Source: Gemmatimonadota bacterium (GTDB lineage: Bacteria > Gemmatimonadota > Gemmatimonadetes > Gemmatimonadales > Gemmatimonadaceae). From it: a stretch of DNA of 64,000 bases. This document shows positions 36,464-45,124 of this stretch, one piece after another. Position numbers and translations under genes: made by a program. Below the pieces are notes generated by a model. That model worked only from the letters and a program-made list of their open reading frames with translations. It was not told where the DNA came from and made no database searches. Position 1 is the first letter of the stretch. Each line of letters opens with the position of its first letter. The stretch covers positions 1-64,000 of the forward strand of contig JAHFCT010000005.1 of the NCBI GenBank assembly GCA_023249375.1. The letters run 5' to 3'.

Positions 36464-36500
36464 AAGGGCGGCGCCTCGCGGCGTCGCCCTTTTCGTTTTT
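36464..36500 (+). terminator. Rho-independent terminator of tRNA-Leu
   Basis: AAGGGCGGCGCC pairs with GGCGTCGCCCTT (one mismatch) over a four-base loop, followed by TTTTCGTTTTT. It starts 32 bases past the tRNA. The following 60 bases to the next gene show nothing else. Confidence 0.85.
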
Positions 36501-36562
36501 CCCCATCTTGCACACTCTACCGTGCCCGTTCCCTGGCACTCCGCCGTGCCCGTTCCCCGCAC

Positions 36563-37135
36563 TCAGGAGTTGCTCATTGCCTCGGACGGCTTTCGGTCTT
36601 CGGGAAGTTCGGGTGCGCCGCCGTACGTCTCGCGCAGCGCCACACCGGCCTCCACGAGGTAGCTGTCCATTAGCTGAATGGCGCGTTGCAACGGCGACCC
36701 GGCGGTTCGCGCGGAATCCGATGCGAAGGCGAGGAGCATGCGCCCGAGCTTGTCCGCCGGGCCGATGGTCCCGCCGCGCGATTGCAGCGCTTCGCGGTAC
36801 GTGGTCACCCGATCGTTGAACTGACGCTCGGCGAGCGGGCGGTGTTCGGGCGAGACGTGCGGGTCGATCGCAAACGCGCCGGTGATGGCCGTGGCGATAT
36901 CGGAGGCCGTCGCGTCATCGAGGGCGTCGCGCTGGGCGGCGATGAGCCCGAGCGCGCGACGGGCGTAGCGCAGCTCCCAGCGCGCATGATCGGTGTCGCC
37001 GCCGGCCGCGGCATCCGCGAGCCAGAGCACGTCTGCTTCGTTCGGCTCCCGAAACAGGCGCGCCACCACGCTCTCGGCGCGGCGACGGCGGCGGCGGCGG
37101 GCCAGTGCGGCGCCGATGAACGGGAGTGGTGACAC
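36563..37135 (-). CDS. Uncharacterised protein downstream of an Rrf2 regulator
   Basis: I do not recognise this 190-residue protein. It opens with one hydrophobic stretch (VSPLPFIGAALA) followed by a run of arginines, which could be a short membrane anchor, then is helical and charged. Features seen include RWELRYARRALGLIAAQRDAL and PHVSPEHRPLAERQFNDRV, with no catalytic motif. The GTG start is four bases after the Rrf2 gene stop, so the pair is probably cotranscribed. Confidence 0.6.
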   Translation of the reverse strand: MSPLPFIGAALARRRRRRRAESVVARLFREPNEADVLWLADAAAGGDTDHARWELRYARRALGLIAAQRDALDDATASDIATAITGAFAIDPHVSPEHRPLAERQFNDRVTTYREALQSRGGTIGPADKLGRMLLAFASDSARTAGSPLQRAIQLMDSYLVEAGVALRETYGGAPELPEDRKPSEAMSNS

Positions 37136-37139
37136 GGCG

Positions 37140-37592
37140 CTAGTGCAGGACGGGAAGCCCGAAGCGCTGGCGCACCGCCGTCTCCTCCTCGAGGAGGTCG
37201 GAGAGGTGCACGCCTTCCAGCACTTCATCGATGCGCTGCTGCAGCATCTGCCAGACCGGGCGGATGGAGCACTCGTGGGACGACGCGCATCGCGCCTCGT
37301 TCACCGGATGTGAATCGCAGTGCAAGTCGAACGTCACGAGTTCCGACGCCGCGAGGATCTCGCGCAGCGTGATGGACGCCGCCGACCGCGCCAGCGCGTA
37401 ACCGCCGCGCGCACCGCGCGTGCTCGTGACGATGCCGGCACGCCGCAGCCGCAGGAGAATCTGCTCGGCGTAGTCGGGCGGCAGCTGTTCCCGCTCCGCA
37501 ATTTCGCGCCCGCTCACCAATCCGTCGTCAGCGCGTTTCGCGAGGTGCAGGGCGCAGATGACGCCGTATTCGGCCCACGTCGTAATGCGCAT
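37140..37592 (-). CDS. Rrf2-family transcriptional regulator with probable Fe-S cluster
   Basis: Winged-helix regulator of 150 residues. MRITTWAEYGVICALHLAKR and TSTRGARGGYALAR (DNA-recognition wing) are Rrf2 signatures. Cysteines C92, C102 and C108 occupy the region where IscR, NsrR and RsrR bind an iron-sulfur cluster, so it probably senses iron-sulfur status, redox or nitric oxide. The spacing is wider than IscR between the first two. Its targets are unknown; no isc or suf genes are adjacent. Confidence 0.88.
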   Translation of the reverse strand: MRITTWAEYGVICALHLAKRADDGLVSGREIAEREQLPPDYAEQILLRLRRAGIVTSTRGARGGYALARSAASITLREILAASELVTFDLHCDSHPVNEARCASSHECSIRPVWQMLQQRIDEVLEGVHLSDLLEEETAVRQRFGLPVLH

Positions 37593-37633
37593 ACTCGGAA
37601 ATTACCGATGGGAATCGCGCGGTGGAAGTGCCG

Positions 37634-38497
37634 CTACCAGCCGCCGCGGCCGCTGGGGAGCCGCACGGCACTGCGCCGCAATGCCTGCGCACTCACCGTC
37701 GTCGCCTGAATCGTCGGCACGTCGAACGTGCTGATGAAATCGAAGTACCCGCCGCGCGAGACGGGTGCGAGGTACGTGCGCACTCGCGTGGCCACCCAGG
37801 AATGAAGCTTCGCCGCCGCCCACGCCGAGACGTATTTCGCGGGAATCGAATCGGTGCCGTCGTCCCTGAATTGGCAGTAGACCTGGCTGTTGAGCGTGTC
37901 GGTGTTCAGCGCGCCATAGCGCAGCGCAATGGCCATCGTGGCGTTGAGGTCCTGACCGGCATTCCATCGAAGGTCTATACGGGTGCCGGCCGCTGGCGTG
38001 CCGAAGTCCGTCACGAGCAGCGCTTCAGCGGTCTTCGCCTTGAAGCTGATGGCGGGAAAGCCGCTGCTGGTCCCGGGCACGACGAAGCTCACAGAATCGC
38101 CTGGCGTGTACGGCACCGAGAGGTTGGACCGCGTCGCGTACTCCATCTGGTTGCTCACGATGCCCGGAAAGAGCGAATCCGTTCGCCCGGGAAGCTTCAT
38201 CTCGATGGAGGGGCCGGCGTCGAGGAACGGATACACATCGCCGACGCTCACCGAGTTGGCCGACGTGTATGTCTGGAGCCGGCACGAGTCCCACGGCGAG
38301 GTCTCCGCGGGAACACCGAGGCCCGCCGCCGAGAAGAACGACCCGACGGGCACGGCCCGGTAGGTGGTGCCTGCCTGCCGCGCCGTGAGCGTGATGAAAC
38401 CGTACGGCACCGCCTTCAGCTCGGTGCCGCCGAGGCAGGCGACGAGCACGGTCGCGGCGGCCGCGACGGCGAGCGGGATGGCACGGCGGCGGGTCAT
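37634..38497 (-). CDS. Predicted lipoprotein of unknown function
   Basis: A 287-residue protein with a signal ending LVAC, so Cys21 would be lipidated. The mature part is beta-rich with hydrophobic-polar alternation (GFITLTARQAGTTYRAVPVG, SVSFVVPGTSSGFPAISF) but has no motif I know. Its ATG overlaps the stop of the upstream DUF4149 gene (ATGA). It ends the trxB-hydrolase-DUF4149-lipoprotein series. Confidence 0.7.
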   Translation of the reverse strand: MTRRRAIPLAVAAAATVLVACLGGTELKAVPYGFITLTARQAGTTYRAVPVGSFFSAAGLGVPAETSPWDSCRLQTYTSANSVSVGDVYPFLDAGPSIEMKLPGRTDSLFPGIVSNQMEYATRSNLSVPYTPGDSVSFVVPGTSSGFPAISFKAKTAEALLVTDFGTPAAGTRIDLRWNAGQDLNATMAIALRYGALNTDTLNSQVYCQFRDDGTDSIPAKYVSAWAAAKLHSWVATRVRTYLAPVSRGGYFDFISTFDVPTIQATTVSAQALRRSAVRLPSGRGGW

Positions 38498-38976
38498 CGG
38501 GCGTCTCCGGACGTGGGGGCGTGTTCAACAGTGGCGCGCGCGAGCGGAACGAGCAATGCGGCCATCGCGATCGTGGCGAGCCCCAGCAGCGCCACCGAGA
38601 TGGCGTGCAGCACGCCGAACATCGCGCGCCGCGGATCGGAGGGCGCGAGCTGATCGATGGGAATCACCGCCGTCGCGCGCAGCGCGGCGATGCGCGGATT
38701 CACGAGCCACAGCGCGGCCGCGGCCGCGAGCGCCGCGACGACCGGCGCCGCGACGCCGAGCGCCGAGCGCCGGAGCGACGGGGCGATGACAAGCGCGAGC
38801 GCGGGAACGACGAGCGCGCCCGCAAAGAGCACTGGCAGCACGCGGCCCACCATGTCGCCGGCGAGCGCGCGCGTCGGAAGGACGGCGAATGCGCCGGGGG
38901 CGACGACGGCGACGGTAATCAGCGCTGCACCAATCCACAGCGCGACCAGCACGGCCGCAGCAAAGGGACGCGTCAT
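38494..38976 (-). CDS. DUF4149-like four-helix membrane protein
   Basis: The 160-residue product has four hydrophobic helices. VALWIGAALITVAVVAPGAFAVLPTRALAG, with GRVLPVLFAGALVV after it, matches the DUF4149 (TMEM205-like) pattern. Function is unknown. The ATG overlaps the upstream hydrolase stop, and its own stop overlaps the lipoprotein start, so all are in one coupled operon. Confidence 0.7.
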   Translation of the reverse strand: MTRPFAAAVLVALWIGAALITVAVVAPGAFAVLPTRALAGDMVGRVLPVLFAGALVVPALALVIAPSLRRSALGVAAPVVAALAAAAALWLVNPRIAALRATAVIPIDQLAPSDPRRAMFGVLHAISVALLGLATIAMAALLVPLARATVEHAPTSGDAR

Positions 38977-39614
38977 CGGACGATCAGGCGCGCCGCGCCG
39001 GTGAGGAACGGATTGCTGCGGTTCTCTTCGCCAATCGACGTCGACGGGCCGTGCCCCGGGTACACCACGGTTTCCGGCGGCAGCGCCGCGAACCGCTCGA
39101 GCGAATGTTGCAGCGCCAGCGGATCGCTGAGTGGAAGGTCGGTGCGGCCGATGGAACCCGCGAAGAGGCAATCACCGCCAAAGACGACGCCCTGCCCGAC
39201 GAACGCGACGTGTCCGGGCGCGTGTCCGGGCACGTGGATGACGTCGAACGACAGCGCGCCGAGCGTCATCACGTCGCTATCGGCGAGTTCCCGCTCGGGG
39301 GCGGGCGGCGTCTCGATGCGCAGTCCGTACAGCAGTCCTTGCTGTGTCGCGCGATCATACAGTGGCCGGTCGAGCGGATGCAGATGGATCGGCACGTCAA
39401 ATGCGCGCTTCACGGCCGCGATGGCGCCCACGTGGTCGATGTGCCCGTGCGTGATCCACAGCGCCTGCAGCGTCGCGCCGCTCTCACGAATGATGGAGAT
39501 CAGCCGTTCGCCCTCGTCGCCCGGATCGATGAGCACGGCGTCGCTCGTCGCCTCGTCGGTGACGAAGTAACAGTTCTCCTGAAACGGACCGACGGTGAGC
39601 GTCTGAACGCGCAT
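38973..39614 (-). CDS. Metallo-beta-lactamase-fold hydrolase, glyoxalase II-like
   Basis: The 213-residue protein contains THGHIDHVGAI (HxHxDH zinc motif), HVPGHAPGHVAF and VYPGHGPST, the ligands of a dinuclear site. The short form without the C-terminal glutathione domain fits YcbL-type hydrolases, so the substrate is uncertain. The start overlaps the trxB stop (TAATG), suggesting a link to thiol metabolism. Confidence 0.85.
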   Translation of the reverse strand: MRVQTLTVGPFQENCYFVTDEATSDAVLIDPGDEGERLISIIRESGATLQALWITHGHIDHVGAIAAVKRAFDVPIHLHPLDRPLYDRATQQGLLYGLRIETPPAPERELADSDVMTLGALSFDVIHVPGHAPGHVAFVGQGVVFGGDCLFAGSIGRTDLPLSDPLALQHSLERFAALPPETVVYPGHGPSTSIGEENRSNPFLTGAARLIVR

Positions 39615-40594
39615 TACTTGGTGAGCATGGGCATGGGCGCCGGCACTGGCTGTCCGGTGCGCCGGGCCGTGAGGTACTTCTCCACCGCAATCGCCGCCGT
39701 GGTCGCATCGCCCACGGCGGTGGTGACCTGCCGCGTCAACTGCACGCGCACATCGCCGGCGGCGAACAGTCCCTCGATGGACGTCATCATGTTGGCGTCG
39801 GTGAGGATGTAGCCGGCGCTGTCGTGCTGGAAGTGGCCATCGATGACACCCGTGTTCGGGCGGAATCCGACGAAGACGAAGCAGCCCGTGGCGGCGAGCT
39901 CGCGCGACTCGCCGGTCTTGAGGTTGCGGACGCGCGCGTGCGTCATCAGTCCCTGCGCATCGCCGTGGATCGAATCGACGACGGTGTCGTACACCGCTTC
40001 GATCCTGGGGTTCGACAGTGCGCGCTTCTGCACGATCTTGGAGGCGCGGAACTCGTCACGCCGGTGCACGAGGTAGACCTTGCTGGCGTAGCGCGTGAGG
40101 AAGTCGGCCTCTTCGAGCGCCGCATCGCCGCCGCCGACCACCATGATGGTATGTCCCTTGTAGAACGCGCCGTCGCAGATGGCGCAGTAGCTGACGCCTT
40201 TACCGGCGTACTCCATCTCACCGGGCACGCCAAGCTTCACGGGCGTGCCGCCGGCCGTCACGATCACCGCGGGGGCGCTGTAACTGTCGCCGCCTTCCGT
40301 CGTGACGAGGAACGCGCCGTCTGCCTGCTTGGAAACCTTCTCCACGCGCACGAACGTGTGCAGGTCCATGCCAAACTTCATGGCATGCGCCTGGAACTTG
40401 TCGGCGAGTTCGGAGCCGAGGATGTGTTCGAAGCCCAGATAGTCTTCGATGATCTCGGTATTGAGCAGTTCGCCGCCAGGGAGTCCCTGCTCAAGCACGG
40501 CCGTCTTGAGCATCGACCGGCCCGCGTACATGCCGGCGCAGAGCCCTGCCGGGCCCGCGCCAATGATGACCACCTCGTATTCGTGCGTTGCCAC
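39614..40594 (-). CDS. trxB: Thioredoxin-disulfide reductase
   Basis: FAD/NADPH enzyme of 326 residues. VVIIGAGPAGLCAGMYAGR binds FAD, the redox pair is C137/C140 in YCAICDGAF, GGGDAALEEADFLTR binds NADPH, and LFAAGDVR is near the C-terminus. The GTG start has no visible ribosome binding site. A thioredoxin gene is not in the window. First gene of a four-gene coupled operon. Confidence 0.95.
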   Translation of the reverse strand: MATHEYEVVIIGAGPAGLCAGMYAGRSMLKTAVLEQGLPGGELLNTEIIEDYLGFEHILGSELADKFQAHAMKFGMDLHTFVRVEKVSKQADGAFLVTTEGGDSYSAPAVIVTAGGTPVKLGVPGEMEYAGKGVSYCAICDGAFYKGHTIMVVGGGDAALEEADFLTRYASKVYLVHRRDEFRASKIVQKRALSNPRIEAVYDTVVDSIHGDAQGLMTHARVRNLKTGESRELAATGCFVFVGFRPNTGVIDGHFQHDSAGYILTDANMMTSIEGLFAAGDVRVQLTRQVTTAVGDATTAAIAVEKYLTARRTGQPVPAPMPMLTK

Positions 40595-40692
40595 GTGATG
40601 TCGGAATGAAGGGAGTGCGTCGCGACAGGGACTGCCCTGCCCGTCCTTGAAAGATCACCCAGCCGTCAAGGGCGCTGAAAGGGGGCGCACGC

Positions 40693-41424
40693 TCAGCGCA
40701 GGTGCCGCCCGCCGTCGACGAACAGCAGCGTGCCGGTCACGTAGGGCGCCGACGCCAGATACACTACGGCCTGGGCCACGTCATCGGGCGAACCCAACCG
40801 CTTGAGCGGCGTGCCGGCCTCGAACTTCTTGCGCGCCGTGTCGGGCCAGTCTTCGGGAGGAAGCACCGCCCCCGGCACGACGGCGTTCACGCGCACGCGC
40901 GGCGCGAGCTGCGCCGCCAGCTGACGGGTGATGGTTTCGAGCGCGCCTTTGCTGGCGGCGTGCGGCACGAGCATGGGCCACGATTCGTGCGCCAGATGAT
41001 CGGCGATGTTCACGATGGCGCCGCCCCGCTTGCCCATCGCGCGCGCCGCGGCGAGCGCGAGGAAGAACGGCGCCCGCGCATTGATGGCGAAGGTCTCGTC
41101 CCAGTCCGCCGGTGTCACCGCATCGAGCGACACGCGCCGCATGATCGCCGCCGAGTTGACCAGCACGTCGAGCGAGCCAAACGCCGAGGCGACCTCGCCG
41201 ACAAGGCGATCCGGAGCTTCCGCGTCACGCAGATCGGCAGCAAAGAGGCTCGCTTCTACCCCGAGACCGCGCAGCGCAGATGCGGTGCGCTTCGCGCCGG
41301 CCGCCGACGCGCGGTGATGCACCGCGACGCGCATCCCCTCCGCGCCGAGCGCGAGCGCGATGGCCTGCCCCACGCGCTGACCCGCGCCAGTAACCAGCGC
41401 CACCTTGCCCTTGAGCGCGCTCAT
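40693..41424 (-). CDS. SDR-family oxidoreductase, pteridine-reductase-like, with altered active site
   Basis: Classical-length SDR of 243 residues. The TGxxxGxG site reads TGAGQRVG (12-19), resembling pteridine reductase/FolM-type enzymes. The catalytic YxxxK reads HAASK, so tyrosine is replaced by H155 while K159 is kept; the usual serine is also replaced (NIADHLAH). The C-terminus SAPYVTGTLLFVDGG is standard. Start overlaps the PHP gene stop (ATGA). Substrate unknown. Confidence 0.85.
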   Translation of the reverse strand: MSALKGKVALVTGAGQRVGQAIALALGAEGMRVAVHHRASAAGAKRTASALRGLGVEASLFAADLRDAEAPDRLVGEVASAFGSLDVLVNSAAIMRRVSLDAVTPADWDETFAINARAPFFLALAAARAMGKRGGAIVNIADHLAHESWPMLVPHAASKGALETITRQLAAQLAPRVRVNAVVPGAVLPPEDWPDTARKKFEAGTPLKRLGSPDDVAQAVVYLASAPYVTGTLLFVDGGRHLR

Positions 41425-42302
41425 TCTTCGCGCACCGGCACGGCGCGCCGCCGCATCTCGAGACGCTCTTCGTGGCGCGCGAGCCACTCGGACGGAACCT
41501 GCACGGCGCCGAGCATGCGCGGCCCGGCGGCGGCACCGTGCCAGTCGGAACCGCCGCTCGGCACGAGATGGAAGAACTCGACGAGTGCCCCGATGCGCGC
41601 AACGTCGGATGCGTCGTGACCGGGATGACGAACTTCGGCACCGTCGATGCCAGCAGAGACGAGACGCTCGAACTTCCCGCGGCGACCTTCATCCCCGGGA
41701 TGCGCCCAGATGGCGAGCCCGCCGGCCTGGTGAACGAGCGTCACGCCGTCGGCGACGTCGAGCCGCGGCTTCTCGACGAACGCCGGGCGTCCCGCGGCGA
41801 GCCACTTGTCGAACGCCTCACGCGAGTCGGCAACGAATCCGCCGCCAATCAGCGCGCGCGCCACGTGCGGCCGTCCCACGGCGCCACCCGCCGCCTCGCG
41901 CAGCACCGACTCCATGGTCACCGCGATGCCGTTGGCGTTGAGCGCGGCCACCATCGCCTCGGCACGCACCGTGCGTCCATCGCGAAACGTCTCGAGCGCG
42001 CCGCCAATGGCGCCGACGTCGGCCAGATGAAGGCCGAGCAGGTGCACTTCGTCCTTGCCGTCCATCACGCTGAGTTCAACGCCCGCGACGACGCGCACGC
42101 CGAGCGGTTCGGCGGCAGCCATCGCCTCGGCGACGCCGGCCACGGTGTCGTGGTCGGTGAGCGCCACGACAGTGAGTCCCGCGCGCGCCGCCGTCTCGAC
42201 GAAGAGCGTCGGCGACGCGGTGCCGTCGGACGCGGTGCTATGCGCGTGGAGGTCGATGCGAATGGCCGCGCTCGGCGCGGACGCTGCGGTCGGCGTCGTC
42301 AT
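41421..42302 (-). CDS. PHP-domain phosphoesterase, YciV/RNase AM-like
   Basis: The 293-residue protein opens with IDLHAHSTASDGTASP and continues ALTDHDTVAG, GVELSV and VHLLGLHL, the PHP metal-binding motifs, with IWAHPGD and GGSDWHG at the end. Close relatives hydrolyse 3',5'-nucleoside bisphosphates and trim rRNA 5' ends. Operon with the SDR. Confidence 0.87.
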   Translation of the reverse strand: MTTPTAASAPSAAIRIDLHAHSTASDGTASPTLFVETAARAGLTVVALTDHDTVAGVAEAMAAAEPLGVRVVAGVELSVMDGKDEVHLLGLHLADVGAIGGALETFRDGRTVRAEAMVAALNANGIAVTMESVLREAAGGAVGRPHVARALIGGGFVADSREAFDKWLAAGRPAFVEKPRLDVADGVTLVHQAGGLAIWAHPGDEGRRGKFERLVSAGIDGAEVRHPGHDASDVARIGALVEFFHLVPSGGSDWHGAAAGPRMLGAVQVPSEWLARHEERLEMRRRAVPVREE

Positions 42303-42336
42303 GGCGCGAGTCCGGCGTCGAGATGAGAGCGAGGCA

Positions 42337-42597
42337 CTACGAGAGCTCCACGATGGTATAGATGCGTGCCGGATCGAGCGGTGCTTCGACGGCCGTCGCG
42401 TGCGCGCTCTTGAGCGTGGCCGAGTCCGGCGCTTCGGTGAACTCGATGAAGGCGCCCGAGAGCGCGGCTTCCTCGAAGACCCAGAACTGGCACCCGGCTG
42501 CCTTGTAGTGCGCCTCGCGCGAGCGCATGCGCTCCAGGAACTTCACGCGGTCACCAGGAGTGACCACGGTGCGTTGCATGCTCAGCGCGCGGGACAT
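42337..42597 (-). CDS. Small uncharacterised protein
   Basis: The 86-residue product contains FLERMRSREAHYKAAGCQFWVFEE and GAFIEFTEAPDSATL, which looks like a ferredoxin-like alpha/beta fold of the dimeric barrel type, but I cannot place it in a family. A start at MQRTVV (42579) is also possible. It sits between the PHP gene and the E2 gene, in the same direction. Confidence 0.6.
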   Translation of the reverse strand: MSRALSMQRTVVTPGDRVKFLERMRSREAHYKAAGCQFWVFEEAALSGAFIEFTEAPDSATLKSAHATAVEAPLDPARIYTIVELS

Positions 42598-42656
42598 GGG
42601 GGGCTCGGCGAATAAGAGTCGGGAGCGACGGCAGCGGGGCCGTCAGCTCCGGTGAA

Positions 42657-44000
42657 TCAGAAGCCCTGTTCCGGAATATTCTCCAGCGTCTTCCGCAAGT
42701 CAGCGACGAACCGATCGGCGTCGGCGCCGTCCACCACCTTGTGGTCGAACGAGAAGGCCAGATAGGTGCACGTGCGAATGGCGATGGTGTCTTCGCCGTC
42801 CGGCCCCGTGACGACCTTGGGTCGCTTCTCGATGGCACCGATGCCGAGGATCGACGTGGTACCCACGGGGATGATCGGCGTGCCGAAGAGCGAGCCGAAC
42901 GTGCCGTAGTTGCTGATGGTGAACGTCGCGTCCTGCACGTCGGCGGGATTCAGTCGTTTGGTGCGGGCGCGCAGCGCGAGGTCGTTGGCCGCCTTGCTGA
43001 GTCCGGAAAGCGAGAGATCCTCGGCATTCTTGATCACCGGCACGATGAGGCCGGTGGGCTCAAGCGCGACGGCCAGGCCAATGTTGTAGCGCTTGCGGAA
43101 GATGATGTCAGTGCCGTTCACCACCGCATTCATGATTGGGTGCCGCTTGAGCGTCGCCACCACCGCGTGGATGATGAACGGGAGAAAGCTGAGCTTCTGA
43201 CCCGTGGTGGCTTCGAACTCGGCCTTCATCCTGGCCCGCACGCGCGCGAGGCGCGTGAGGTCGACTTCGTGCACCGTGGTCACGTGTGTCGCCACGCGAA
43301 TGGCCAGCGCCATGTGATCCGACGTCAGGCGGCGGATCTTGGACATCGGCTCGACGACATCACCCGGCCATACGGTCGCCGCCGGCGCGTGCGCATCGGC
43401 GGCAGGGACGATCATTGGTGGGGGAACAGCCGCGGGCAGCGTTGGCGCACCGGCCGCACCGGTCTCGAGAAACGACGCGAGATCCTTCTTGGTGACGCGC
43501 CCGGCGATGCCGGAGCCCGTGAGCGCCGCGAGCTCGACACCGTGCTCCGCGGCCATGCGGCGCACGAGTGGCGACGAACGCGTGCGGACGCGCTCTTCGA
43601 ATGAATGCGGCACCAGCGTGTGCGTGGCCGCTGCCGGTGCGGTAACAGCTGGACGCGCCGCGGCGGGCGGCGGGGACGCCGGCGCCATCGGTGCCGGCGC
43701 CACCGGCGGCGCCGCAACAGGCGCCTGTGCCGGCGCGACTGGCACAATCGACGCGCCCTTCTCCGTCTCGATGCGCGCGACCACCGTCTGCACCGCGACC
43801 GTCTTGCCTTCGCCCACGAGGATCTCGGCGATCACGCCGCTCACCGGCGACGGAATCTCGGCATCCACCTTGTCGGTGGAGATTTCGAAGATGGGTTCGT
43901 CGCGCTTGACGTCGTCGCCGACGTTCTTCAGCCACCGCGACAGCGTCCCCTCGGCGATCGACTCGCCCATCTGGGGCATTTCCACGTCCACACGGGCCAA
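42657..44000 (-). CDS. 2-oxoacid dehydrogenase E2 (dihydrolipoyl acyltransferase)
   Basis: Core acyltransferase of a 2-oxoacid dehydrogenase complex (447 residues). The lipoyl domain (VEMPQMGESIAEGTLSRWLK with the lipoyl lysine in ISTDKVDAEI) is followed by an Ala/Pro linker and the peripheral-subunit-binding domain (SSPLVRRMAAEHGVELAAL, GRVTKKDL). The catalytic domain ends with FSFDHKVVDGADADRF. I chose the TTG at 44000 because AGGAGG stands five bases upstream and it gives the family start MARVDVEMPQMGES. The single lipoyl domain and sequence fit a branched-chain or 2-oxoglutarate type. E1 and E3 genes are not nearby. Confidence 0.93.
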   Translation of the reverse strand: MARVDVEMPQMGESIAEGTLSRWLKNVGDDVKRDEPIFEISTDKVDAEIPSPVSGVIAEILVGEGKTVAVQTVVARIETEKGASIVPVAPAQAPVAAPPVAPAPMAPASPPPAAARPAVTAPAAATHTLVPHSFEERVRTRSSPLVRRMAAEHGVELAALTGSGIAGRVTKKDLASFLETGAAGAPTLPAAVPPPMIVPAADAHAPAATVWPGDVVEPMSKIRRLTSDHMALAIRVATHVTTVHEVDLTRLARVRARMKAEFEATTGQKLSFLPFIIHAVVATLKRHPIMNAVVNGTDIIFRKRYNIGLAVALEPTGLIVPVIKNAEDLSLSGLSKAANDLALRARTKRLNPADVQDATFTISNYGTFGSLFGTPIIPVGTTSILGIGAIEKRPKVVTGPDGEDTIAIRTCTYLAFSFDHKVVDGADADRFVADLRKTLENIPEQGF

Positions 44001-44011
44001 GGGGGCCTCCT

Positions 44012-44293
44012 CTACGGTTCCGAACGCTTCGGGGAGCGAAGCGCCCACATGACGAGAGTCGGCAGCGTGATCATTCCAATCGCGCCGCCGACCACCGTGA
44101 ACTCCAGCCAGTTGCACGCCGGCACCCCGTCGCAGGGCTTGGCGTGCGTCACGTACGCCACGAACTTCGAGACGAACGCCGCAATCATGCCGCCCGAGAA
44201 GAATCCGAGCGGCATCATGAAACATCCGATGGCCAGCGTGCGCGCCCACGGCGCGCCCTGCCCACCCGACGGCGTCTCCGGCATCTCCTGCAT
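44012..44293 (-). CDS. Small two-helix membrane protein
   Basis: The 93-residue product has two hydrophobic helices (LAIGCFMMPLGFFSGGMIAAFV and FTVVGGAIGMITLPTLVMWAL) joined by a loop with two cysteines (CDGVPACNW). I do not recognise the family. Immediately upstream of E2, whose ribosome binding site lies at its stop codon, so they may be cotranscribed. Confidence 0.65.
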   Translation of the reverse strand: MQEMPETPSGGQGAPWARTLAIGCFMMPLGFFSGGMIAAFVSKFVAYVTHAKPCDGVPACNWLEFTVVGGAIGMITLPTLVMWALRSPKRSEP

Positions 44294-44343
44294 TCTAGCG
44301 ACCCCCGCGACGCGAGCGCGCCTGCCCCGGCCCGGCCATCACG

Positions 44344-44655
44344 TCAGAACGCCGCGGTCATCTCGTGCCGGGCGTCCGCCTGGCGATGAAGCTGCACAAA
44401 GAACTTCTTGACGTTGCGATCGATGCGGCTCTCACCCATCTGGTCGGTGGTGCCTTCGACGAACGTGTAGTGGCCGCCTTCCATCTTGACGGCCACCGTG
44501 AGCGTGGCGCTCACGTCGGGCGCGCCGACCACGCCCGAATAGGTGCGCGAACGGTTGGTCGTGTGCGTGAGCGTCAGCCCGATCGTCGGAAAGAACGCAT
44601 CGGCCTCGGCGAGCACGGCATCGGGATGAACAGTGGTGCGATGGAAATGCTTCAT
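44344..44655 (-). CDS. Uncharacterised small cytoplasmic protein
   Basis: The 103-residue product begins MKHFHRTTVHPDAVLAEADA and contains beta-strand-like TLTHTTNRSRTYSGVVG and TLTVAVKMEGGHYTFVEG. It ends with a helix rich in charged residues. No family recognised. The start was placed at the first ATG after the neighbouring lipoprotein gene; the two are close and same-direction. Confidence 0.55.
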   Translation of the reverse strand: MKHFHRTTVHPDAVLAEADAFFPTIGLTLTHTTNRSRTYSGVVGAPDVSATLTVAVKMEGGHYTFVEGTTDQMGESRIDRNVKKFFVQLHRQADARHEMTAAF

Positions 44656-44662
44656 GAGATTC

Positions 44663-45124
44663 TCAGGGCTTGGCTGGCTTGGCGGTCGTGGATGGCGCTC
44701 CGGGTTCATCACCGACAAAGACGGTCTGGTGCCAGTCCTCGACGGTCTTCTGCAGCAACTGCGTCGCATCGCGCCGGAACTGAATCCCCAGCGCCCATTC
44801 ACCGGCGGCGGGGAACATCAGCGTGGCGTGATACGTGCCGACCTCGGGCCCGTACTTGAACCCGTCCCACTTGGTGATGTGGTCGGCATTGGTAACGTAG
44901 ATACGTCCCTGCCCATCCGCGATGGGTTCCTTCGTTTTTTTGTCCTTGACGACGATCGTGTAGTGGATGGGCTCGAGCGAGACGGGGGGCGTGATGTCGC
45001 TCCACGCCCGAATCTCGAAGTCCTGCGTCCAGAGGCGGATGTCGGAGTTCGGGCGGTCGGCCGGCGCGCAGGACACGGCGGCCGGCAGAAGCGCCGCGAT
45101 GGCCAGGCGTCGCAGTGAAATCAC
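44663..45124 (-). CDS. Lipoprotein with FixH/YtkA-like domain
   Basis: A 153-residue protein. The signal ends AAVSC, a workable lipobox. The mature part (YTIVVKDKKTKEPIADGQGR and GTYHATLMFPAAGEWALGI) has the beta-sandwich pattern of YtkA-like domains, which often bind copper or assist periplasmic cargo. GTG start overlaps the inositol-phosphate synthase stop (GTGA). Partners and function unknown. Confidence 0.7.
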   Translation of the reverse strand: MISLRRLAIAALLPAAVSCAPADRPNSDIRLWTQDFEIRAWSDITPPVSLEPIHYTIVVKDKKTKEPIADGQGRIYVTNADHITKWDGFKYGPEVGTYHATLMFPAAGEWALGIQFRRDATQLLQKTVEDWHQTVFVGDEPGAPSTTAKPAKP

